This document shows positions 57,175 to 64,000 of a stretch of 64,000 nt of DNA, piece after piece. Position numbers and translations under genes: made by a program. Every line of letters starts with the position of its first letter. The first letter of the stretch is position 1. Below the pieces are notes generated by a model. It searched no databases. It was given only the letters and a program-made list of their open reading frames with translations, and was not told the DNA's origin. Origin of the DNA: Nitrosomonadaceae bacterium (lineage in GTDB: Bacteria; Pseudomonadota; Gammaproteobacteria; Burkholderiales; Nitrosomonadaceae); the NCBI GenBank assembly GCA_030646695.1, contig JAUSLF010000043.1:1-64000 (forward strand). The letters run 5' to 3'.

Positions 57175-58659
57175 TTATAACTTGCCACGGGCTATATGCG
57201 CCAGTAGCTCATCCACTGTGGCATGCATCACTTCCGTCAACGGCAGCGGATAAACTCCCATCCACAGTACTGCCGCTGCCAGTATCGCCAGGATCAGAAT
57301 TTCACGGCGATTGATATCCTGCAGTGCTTCCACGGCGGGATTTGCCACTGCGCCAAATACCACTCGCTTATACATCCACAGGGTGTAGGCCGCACCGAAA
57401 ATCAGCGTGGTGGCAGCGAGGAATGCATACCAGAAATTCACCTGCATTGCACCCATGATGACCATGAATTCGCCGACAAAACCGCTGGTGCCGGGCAATC
57501 CGGAATTGGCCATGGCAAACAGCATGAAGAACGCGGCGAATACGGGCATCTTGTTTGCCACACCGCCGTAGTCGGCGATCTGGCGTGAATGCAGCCGGTC
57601 ATACATCACTCCCACGCACAGGAACATCGCAGCGGAGATGAAGCCGTGCGAAATCATCTGTACCATTGCACCTTCAACCCCATAGGCGTTAAACAAAAAG
57701 AAGCCCAAGGTGACGAACCCCATGTGCGATACCGATGAATAGGCGATGAGTTTCTTCATATCCGCCTGCACCAGTGCGACCAGCCCGATGTACACCACTG
57801 CGATCAGCGACAATGTGATCATCATGCCGGAAAGATACTGGCTGGCATCCGGCACGATCGGCAGGGAGAAACGCAGAAAGCCGTAACAGCCCTGTTTCAG
57901 CATTACTGCCGCCAGCACCACCGAACCGCCGGTGGGTGCCTCCACATGCGCATCCGGCAGCCAGGTATGCACCGGCCACATCGGCACTTTCACGGCGAAC
58001 GCCAGCAGGAAGGCAATAAATATCAGAATTTGCGGCGTCAGCGGCAATGGCAGCTTGTGATAATCCAGTATCGAAAAACTGCCGCCGGAAACCTTATACA
58101 GATAGATGAATGCCACCAGCATCAGCAAAGATCCCAGCAGCGTGTAGAGAAAGAATTTAATTGCCGCATATACGCGATTGGGGCCGCCCCAAACACCGAT
58201 GATGAGAAACATCGGGATCAGTGAGGCCTCCCAGAATACATAAAATAGAATCGCATCGAGCGAGGAAAACACGCCGTTGACGATGCCGGACATGATAAGA
58301 AACGCGCCCATATACTGCGACACCCGATTTTTTATCACCTGCCATCCGGCTATGATCATCAACGGCGTGGTAAAACAGTTAAGCAGAATCAGCGGCATGG
58401 CGATTCCATCCACACCCAGATGATAATGAATGTTGAAGCGCTCGATCCAGGGGTGAAGCTCGACAAACTGCATGGTGCCCAGCAATGGGTCGAAGCCGCT
58501 ATACAGCGGGAGCGCCACCAGCAGGCCGGCCACCGATCCAGCGAGCGCCAGGTATCTTGCCAGTTGGGCATTGCGATCGCCGCCAGTGGCGAGTACCGCG
58601 ATGCCGGCAAGAATGGGCAGCCAGATGATCAAACTTAACAAGGGAAAACCAGACGACAT
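57175..58659 (-). CDS. nuoM: NADH-quinone oxidoreductase subunit M
   Basis: The protein has 494 residues. Signatures are YVFWEASLIPMFLIIGVWGG, PMWPVHTWLPDAHVEAPTGG and AYSSVSHMGFVTLG. It is a proton-pumping membrane subunit. It follows nuoL by 67 bases and precedes nuoN by 42. Confidence 0.96.
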   Translation of the reverse strand: MSSGFPLLSLIIWLPILAGIAVLATGGDRNAQLARYLALAGSVAGLLVALPLYSGFDPLLGTMQFVELHPWIERFNIHYHLGVDGIAMPLILLNCFTTPLMIIAGWQVIKNRVSQYMGAFLIMSGIVNGVFSSLDAILFYVFWEASLIPMFLIIGVWGGPNRVYAAIKFFLYTLLGSLLMLVAFIYLYKVSGGSFSILDYHKLPLPLTPQILIFIAFLLAFAVKVPMWPVHTWLPDAHVEAPTGGSVVLAAVMLKQGCYGFLRFSLPIVPDASQYLSGMMITLSLIAVVYIGLVALVQADMKKLIAYSSVSHMGFVTLGFFLFNAYGVEGAMVQMISHGFISAAMFLCVGVMYDRLHSRQIADYGGVANKMPVFAAFFMLFAMANSGLPGTSGFVGEFMVIMGAMQVNFWYAFLAATTLIFGAAYTLWMYKRVVFGAVANPAVEALQDINRREILILAILAAAVLWMGVYPLPLTEVMHATVDELLAHIARGKL

Positions 58660-58726
58660 GTTTATTCCGTTATGTTGAACCGCTGAATAAGTCCCACGCG
58701 GGCGATGGTTTGCTCCCTCATGATTA

Positions 58727-60673
58727 TCACAACCACAAGCTCATCAATACGAATACACCGACGATCATGGTGAATGCGTAATGATAGATATAACCTGACT
58801 GGAAGCGACGCACCAGCATGGCGGTCCAGCCTACTACCCGCGCCGCACCGTTGACGAAGAATCCGTCTATCACTTTTACATCACCGAATTTCCACAGCCC
58901 GTCACCCAGTGCACGCACGCCACCGGCGAACAGCCACGAGTAGAATTCGTCGATGTAATATTTTCGGTCAAGCAAGGTGTAAAGCGGCCCGGCGATTTGC
59001 TTTAGTTTCTCTGGCAAATCGGTTTTCACCATGTACAGGTACCAGGCGGTGAAAATCCCGCCGATGGAAAACCAGAACGGTGCGGTAGTGAGCGCGTGGG
59101 TCATCATCCCCGCGATGCCGTGAAATCCCTCAGCCATTTGTGCAACCGCCCCATGCTGCGGCGCAATCTGGATGGCGTCACCGAAATAGCCCCCAAACAG
59201 CATCGGCCCGATCAACCAGCCTGCACCGACGGTGGGGATTGCCAGGATGATGAGCGGCAGAGTCACCACCCAGGGCGATTCGTGCAAATGCTCCTCGGTG
59301 TGATGATCCATGCGCGGCTTGCCATGGAAGGTCATGAACAGCAGGCGGAAAGTATAGAACGCCGTGATGAACACGGTGGACAGCACGCAGAAATAAGCAA
59401 AACCAGCACCGGGAATATCGGCAAAATGCACCGCTTCAATGATGGCATCCTTGGAAAAGAATCCGGAGAAACCGGGTACCCCGGCGCTTGCCAGTGCCGC
59501 CATGAACATGGTCCAGTAAGTAATGGGCATGTATTTTTTGAGTCCGCCCATTTTTCGCATGTCCTGCTCATGATGCATGGCGATGATTACCGAACCTGCA
59601 CCCAGGAACAGCACCGCCTTGAAAAATGCGTGGGTCATCAGGTGGAATACCGCCACCGAATAGGCTGAGGCACCCAGTGCTACCGTCATGTAACCCAGTT
59701 GCGACAGGGTGGAATACGCCACCACTCGTTTGATGTCGTTCTGTACGATAGCCACCAGCGCCATGGACAGCGTGGTAATGCCGCCAATTACCAGTATCAC
59801 CGTCAACGCGGTATCGGATAACTCAAACAGCGGCGACATGCGCGCCACCATGAAAATACCTGCAGTCACCATGGTGGCGGCATGGATCAGCGCGGAAATT
59901 GGTGTCGGCCCTTCCATCGAATCCGGCAGCCACACATGCAGCGGGAACTGCGCGGATTTACCCATGGCGCCGATAAACAGCAGTATGCACGTCACCGACA
60001 GCAGCAGCCACGGCGATCCGGGAATGATTTCGATGGTCTGGGTCGCGATCTGCGGCGCCTGGGCGAATACCGCCGCATAATCCAGCGTGCCGAAATACAT
60101 CAGCACCAGGCCGATGCCGAGGAGAAAGCCGAAATCGCCGACGCGGTTGACCAGGAAGGCTTTCATGTTGGCATAGACCGCTGTCGGACGGGTAAACCAG
60201 AAACCGATCAGCAAATAGGAAACCAGACCTACCGCTTCCCAGCCAAAGAAAAGCTGCAGGAAGTTATTGGCCATCACCAGCATCAGCATCGAGAAGGTAA
60301 ACAGCGAGATATAGCTGAAGAACCGCTGATAACCGGGATCGTTGTGCATGTAGCCGATGGTGTAGATATGCACCATCAGCGACACGAAACTCACCACCAC
60401 CATCATCGTGGCCGAAAGCTGGTCGATCAGAAAACCAATTTCAAAGTGGGTATCGCCGGAGGTCATCCAGGTATAGACGCTGCCGTTATAGATATTGCCT
60501 TGCAGCACGTCCATGAAAACCGTGACTGACGCGGCCACGCACACGAGCATCAGCGCAATGGTGGCGCGATGACTCCAGGCCGGGCCGATCACGCGACCAA
60601 ATAGGCCAGCGATCAGCGCCCCTGCCAGCGGTGCCAGCGGAACCAGTAAATAAAGTTTCTGCATCTCGGTCAT
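58727..60673 (-). CDS. nuoL: NADH-quinone oxidoreductase subunit L
   Basis: The protein has 648 residues. Signatures: FFGWEAVGLVSYLLIGFW, AQFPLHVWLPDSMEGPTPIS and AYSTLSQLGYM. The C-terminal lateral helix region is present (to about residue 648). It is the distal antiporter-like subunit. The length matches the usual beta/alphaproteobacterial form. Confidence 0.96.
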   Translation of the reverse strand: MTEMQKLYLLVPLAPLAGALIAGLFGRVIGPAWSHRATIALMLVCVAASVTVFMDVLQGNIYNGSVYTWMTSGDTHFEIGFLIDQLSATMMVVVSFVSLMVHIYTIGYMHNDPGYQRFFSYISLFTFSMLMLVMANNFLQLFFGWEAVGLVSYLLIGFWFTRPTAVYANMKAFLVNRVGDFGFLLGIGLVLMYFGTLDYAAVFAQAPQIATQTIEIIPGSPWLLLSVTCILLFIGAMGKSAQFPLHVWLPDSMEGPTPISALIHAATMVTAGIFMVARMSPLFELSDTALTVILVIGGITTLSMALVAIVQNDIKRVVAYSTLSQLGYMTVALGASAYSVAVFHLMTHAFFKAVLFLGAGSVIIAMHHEQDMRKMGGLKKYMPITYWTMFMAALASAGVPGFSGFFSKDAIIEAVHFADIPGAGFAYFCVLSTVFITAFYTFRLLFMTFHGKPRMDHHTEEHLHESPWVVTLPLIILAIPTVGAGWLIGPMLFGGYFGDAIQIAPQHGAVAQMAEGFHGIAGMMTHALTTAPFWFSIGGIFTAWYLYMVKTDLPEKLKQIAGPLYTLLDRKYYIDEFYSWLFAGGVRALGDGLWKFGDVKVIDGFFVNGAARVVGWTAMLVRRFQSGYIYHYAFTMIVGVFVLMSLWL

Positions 60674-60731
60674 GAAATTCTTTTTTTTAGTTCTGGGTTG
60701 TCAATACAGTTACCGCTTTACAACTCCCAAA

Positions 60732-61037
60732 CTATCCTTTGAGTTTATTCAGATCATCCACATTGATGGTGCGCAAGTTACGGAACAGCACCACCAGTAT
60801 CGCCAGACCAATGGCAGACTCCGCCGCCGCCACGGTAAGAATGAAAAATACAAAAATCTGTCCTGACACGTCCTGCAGGTAATGCGAAAACGCGATGAAA
60901 TTCATATTGACCGCCAGCAGCATCAGCTCGATTGCCATCAACAGGATGATCACATTCTTCCGGTTGAGAAAAATGCCGACAATACTGATGGCGAACAGAA
61001 TCGCGCCGAGTACCAGGTAATGGGATAACGACACCAA
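60732..61037 (-). CDS. nuoK: NADH-quinone oxidoreductase subunit K
   Basis: The protein has 101 residues and three membrane helices. [16 protein letters not shown] carries the conserved membrane glutamate, and [19 protein letters not shown] the second. The start is TTG 61037 or the adjoining GTG 61034; AGGGG stands about nine bases upstream. Confidence 0.94.
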   Translation of the reverse strand: MVSLSHYLVLGAILFAISIVGIFLNRKNVIILLMAIELMLLAVNMNFIAFSHYLQDVSGQIFVFFILTVAAAESAIGLAILVVLFRNLRTINVDDLNKLKG

Positions 61038-61082
61038 GTTAACTGCCCCTTCTCAGGATTACGTCCGACACAATCATCGCTC

Positions 61083-61688
61083 TTACTCCTTCTTCTCGGA
61101 CGGCATCGACACCATCCGCACCCGGTCGGCGCGCTTTACTTTCACCTGTTGCGACGGATCAAGGAAGCGGGTGCTGGTACGGCGGCGCAGCGTCAGCGCG
61201 ATCGCAGCAACTATCGCCACCAGCAGAATCACTGCTGCCAGTTCGAATGCGTAAACATATTCGGTGTAAATCAAACGACCCAGTTCCTTGGTGTTGCTGT
61301 AATCGGCGGCGCGCGCTGGTGGTGCAGGCATCTGGTCAATGCTGAACTTGCGGCCCATCAGCACCATGGCCATCTCGGCCGCCATCACCAGCGCCAGCAA
61401 TGCGCCGAACGGGAACCATTTCCAGAAACCTTCACGCAAACGATCGAGATTGGGATCCAGCATCATCACCACGAACAGGAACAGCCCCATCACCGCGCCC
61501 ACATACACCAGCACCAGCGTGATCGCGAGAAATTCCGCCTGCAGCAGCAGCCACAGTCCGGCACAGGTAAAAAATGCCAGCACCAGCAACAACGCCGCAT
61601 GCACCGGGTTGCGCGCGGTAATGACGCCCAGCGCGGACGCCACCAGCACGGTCGCAAAAAAATAGAAAGTTATGTCCTGAAAACTCAT
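61083..61688 (-). CDS. nuoJ: NADH-quinone oxidoreductase subunit J
   Basis: The protein has about 201 residues and five membrane helices. LVLVYVGAVMGLFLFVVMML is the family mark. ATG 61688 (MSFQDITFYFF) is chosen over an adjacent GTG at 61694 that abuts the nuoI stop. Confidence 0.93.
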   Translation of the reverse strand: MSFQDITFYFFATVLVASALGVITARNPVHAALLLVLAFFTCAGLWLLLQAEFLAITLVLVYVGAVMGLFLFVVMMLDPNLDRLREGFWKWFPFGALLALVMAAEMAMVLMGRKFSIDQMPAPPARAADYSNTKELGRLIYTEYVYAFELAAVILLVAIVAAIALTLRRRTSTRFLDPSQQVKVKRADRVRMVSMPSEKKE

Positions 61689-61694
61689 ATGCAC

Positions 61695-62183
61695 TTATCG
61701 GTAGCGCGCATCCGCTTCTCTGTCTTTCGCTATCTGTTCTTCATGCCGATCGCCCACCGCCAGCAGCATCTGCTTGGTATAAACCAGATCGCCGCGTTTC
61801 TCGCCGTGGTATTCCAGAATACGGGTCTCGACTATCGAATCCACCGGGCAGGATTCCTCGCAGAAGCCGCAGAATATGCACTTGGTCAGATCGATGTCAT
61901 AGCGCGTGGTGCGCCGGGTGCCGTCATCCCGCTGCTCGGATTCGATGGTAATCGCCAGCGCCGGGCATACCGCCTCGCACAGCTTGCAGGCAATGCAGCG
62001 CTCTTCCCCGTTGGGATAGCGGCGCAGCGCATGCAGCCCGCGAAAGCGGGGAGATTGCGGGGTTTTTTCTTCGGGAAAGTGGATCGTGATTTTACGCGCG
62101 AACATGTAGCGCCCGGTGAGCATCATTCCCTTGAGCAGCTCAAACAGCAGGAAGGTACGGAAAAAATCCTTGATACGATTCAT
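61695..62183 (-). CDS. nuoI: NADH-quinone oxidoreductase subunit I
   Basis: The protein has 162 residues. Two [4Fe-4S] motifs are seen: [13 protein letters not shown] and [16 protein letters not shown]. These carry electrons to the quinone site in the peripheral arm. ATG 62183 gives [11 protein letters not shown]; the earlier GTG at 62210 overlaps nuoH. Confidence 0.95.
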   Translation of the reverse strand: MNRIKDFFRTFLLFELLKGMMLTGRYMFARKITIHFPEEKTPQSPRFRGLHALRRYPNGEERCIACKLCEAVCPALAITIESEQRDDGTRRTTRYDIDLTKCIFCGFCEESCPVDSIVETRILEYHGEKRGDLVYTKQMLLAVGDRHEEQIAKDREADARYR

Positions 62184-62197
62184 GGCTTTCTCCTGTC

Positions 62198-63298
62198 TCA
62201 GTGAAACCACAAATTAAGCGGGAACGCATTCAGGAACGATGGCGGCAGTTGCATCACCGCACCCAGCAGCACGATCCACACCAGCGTGATCGGAATGAAC
62301 ACCTTCCAGCCAAGACGCATGATCTGGTCGTAGCGATAGCGCGGAAAAGTGGCGCGGAACCAGAGAAAAAAGAACAGCAGAAATGCTATCTTCAGCAGCA
62401 GCCAGATGAAACCGGGAATCAGGGTAAATGGCGCGACGTTGAGCGGCGGCAGCCAGCCGCCCAGGAATATGAGACTGGCAAGCGTTGCCACCAGTATCAT
62501 GTTGGCGTATTCCGCCAGGAAAAACACCGTAAAAGCCATGCCGGAATATTCCACATGGAATCCGGCGACGATCTCCGACTCGCCTTCGGCCACATCGAAC
62601 GGGGCGCGATTGGTTTCCGCCACGCCGGAGATGAAATACACCAGAAACATGGGGAACAGCGGGATCAGATACCAGTTGATGAAACTGCCGCCCTCCTGAC
62701 CCTTGACGATATCGCCCAGGTTGAGGCTGTGCGACAGCATCAGCACACACACCAACGCAAAACCCATCGCCAGCTCGTACGAAACCACCTGCGCAGCAGA
62801 ACGCATCGCGCCGAGGAATGCATACTTGGAATTGGATGCCCAGCCCGCAATGATGACACCGTAGACGCCCATGGAGGTCATCGCCAGAATATAAAGCAGG
62901 CCGGCGTTGATATCCGCCAGCACCATTTCCGGAGAAAACGGCACGACTGCCCATGCCGCCAGTGCCGGTGCGATGGTCAGTATCGGCGCCATGATGAACA
63001 GGAACTTGTTGGCGCCGCTGGGGATGATGATTTCCTTCATCAGTGCCTTGACCGCATCGGCGATGGGTTGCCCCCAGCCAGCCAGCCACGGAATGCCGAA
63101 GAATGTCACCCGGTTAGGGCCGACGCGAATCTGCATGAAAGCAATGATCTTGCGTTCTGCCAGCGTGAGATAAGCCACACCCAGCAGCAACGGCAGCACA
63201 ATGGCGACGATCAGCGCCAGATTTTTCGTCAGCGTGAACAGAGCCGGCCCCCACTCGGTGCCAAAAAACTGTCCAAATAATTGTTGCGCGTATTCCAT
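62198..63298 (-). CDS. nuoH: NADH-quinone oxidoreductase subunit H
   Basis: The protein has about 366 residues and eight membrane helices. Quinone-site loops: [37 protein letters not shown] and [20 protein letters not shown] 63298 is used; the annotated TTG just before is less likely. Confidence 0.95.
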   Translation of the reverse strand: MEYAQQLFGQFFGTEWGPALFTLTKNLALIVAIVLPLLLGVAYLTLAERKIIAFMQIRVGPNRVTFFGIPWLAGWGQPIADAVKALMKEIIIPSGANKFLFIMAPILTIAPALAAWAVVPFSPEMVLADINAGLLYILAMTSMGVYGVIIAGWASNSKYAFLGAMRSAAQVVSYELAMGFALVCVLMLSHSLNLGDIVKGQEGGSFINWYLIPLFPMFLVYFISGVAETNRAPFDVAEGESEIVAGFHVEYSGMAFTVFFLAEYANMILVATLASLIFLGGWLPPLNVAPFTLIPGFIWLLLKIAFLLFFFLWFRATFPRYRYDQIMRLGWKVFIPITLVWIVLLGAVMQLPPSFLNAFPLNLWFH

Positions 63299-63320
63299 CA
63301 ATAAATCCTGGATCCCACTA

Positions 63321-64000
63321 TCACAATTTTTCTACGGTGATTTCACCGAACATCGCGCCCAGTGCCACGGTCAGCGGATGAGCAGACGCCACGCGCACGC
63401 AATTGGCGGGCAGTTTGTCGTCACGAGCCGCCGGCAGCAGCACTTCGCCGTCACCTTGTTTTATTTTGACTGTGTCACCCGCCTGCACGCCGAGCCTGTC
63501 CAGCAATGCGCCCGGCATCCATGCTGCCGGTGCCGCAGCGTCATGCGTGCGCTGTAGTGATTCCGCACGGCGTACGATGGGGTCGGCCTGGTATATCGGA
63601 ACTTCACCAATACGTTGAAGTCCCGCACCCGTCTGTCCGATTTCACCAACGGCAAAGTTGTCCAGCCTGTTATCCAGCCGCGCACTGATATCGCTGTCGG
63701 CGGGAAAAATCTCCGCCCGCACTTGCTCCGGTGTCTCATAATCGAAACCGTCAAGTTGCAGCAGGTTGCCCAGCACCCGCAGCACCTTCCACGCCGGGCG
63801 TGCCTCGCCCAGGGGCGCCACCACCCCGTTGAAACTCTGCACACGGCCTTCGGTGCTGACAAAAGTGCCGGAGGTTTCGGTGAACGGTGCAATCGGCAGC
63901 AGCACGTCGGCGTAATCGACACTGGCGGCATGCTCCTTGTAGGCGCTCAGCATCACCACCAGCTCCGCTGCCACCAATGTTTTCAGCGCCTGCTGCGGGT
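63321..64000 (-). CDS. nuoG: NADH-quinone oxidoreductase subunit G, C-terminal part
   Basis: The frame is open to the window edge. It shows [20 protein letters not shown] and [20 protein letters not shown], the late molybdopterin-oxidoreductase-like part of NuoG, and a C-terminal MopB-type barrel. The Fe-S clusters and start lie beyond 64000, with nuoA-F presumably further right. Confidence 0.93.
   Translation of the reverse strand, partial: PQQALKTLVAAELVVMLSAYKEHAASVDYADVLLPIAPFTETSGTFVSTEGRVQSFNGVVAPLGEARPAWKVLRVLGNLLQLDGFDYETPEQVRAEIFPADSDISARLDNRLDNFAVGEIGQTGAGLQRIGEVPIYQADPIVRRAESLQRTHDAAAPAAWMPGALLDRLGVQAGDTVKIKQGDGEVLLPAARDDKLPANCVRVASAHPLTVALGAMFGEITVEKL

Overview
The window reads as the chromosome of a betaproteobacterium, most likely a Nitrosomonadaceae (Nitrosospira/Nitrosomonas-like) organism. 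The grounds are gene content and order: bioBFHCD divergent from comF, a cyanophycin locus with two synthetases, prpD-acnA, a yibN-grxC-secB-gpsA block next to gpmA-envC-ctpA, and a nuo operon. This is inference from protein recognition; there is no rRNA in the window and I could run no search.

Layout. 1-2617: accessory DNA. The end of an IS21-family element sits in an IS4-type transposase remnant, which itself disrupts the 3' end of a HEPN-motif gene. Behind it lie integron-type cassettes with attC sites, one carrying an AbiJ-like/HEPN gene and one with no convincing ORF but two perfect hairpins. 2618-9268: arsC-like gene, Kef/YbaL antiporter, acnA and prpD. 9269-11807: a short accessory patch with a REP-like repeat, a two-gene cassette with its attC, and a large lipoprotein. 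11852-22002: SDR, O-methyltransferase, lipoprotein peptidase, hydrolase, bioDCHFB (minus strand), comF, a frameshifted response regulator and trmL. 22092-30897: gpsA, an SH3 protein, secB, grxC and a rhodanese-like protein (minus), then gpmA-envC-ctpA-moeB (plus), then slmA and argB (minus). 31020-37643: CzcA/CusA-type RND efflux operon divergent from nhaR. 37816-39160: ECF-like sigma factor, DUF3619 and DUF3106. 39467-48412: cyanophycin locus (ABC exporter with zinc ribbon, DUF1854, CphA', CphA, acyltransferase). 48386-51505: htpG and a sorbosone-dehydrogenase-like protein. 51506-55671: second accessory island with two attC cassettes, an IS1182-type remnant, a tiny conserved ORF and an HflX GTPase, bounded at nuoN by a partial direct repeat. 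55672-64000: nuoN-M-L-K-J-I-H and the 3' part of nuoG; the rest of the operon lies beyond the right edge.

How it fits together. The core genes serve central carbon metabolism (methylcitrate/TCA steps, phosphoglycerate mutase, complex I), biotin synthesis, envelope and division functions (EnvC-like, CtpA, SlmA), protein export (SecB) and nitrogen/carbon storage as cyanophycin. The accessory parts share one signature: scattered attC-like sites without any integrase in the window, so they look like cassettes inserted at, or left behind at, chromosomal sites. Three copies of a hairpin repeat lie beside these accessory patches.
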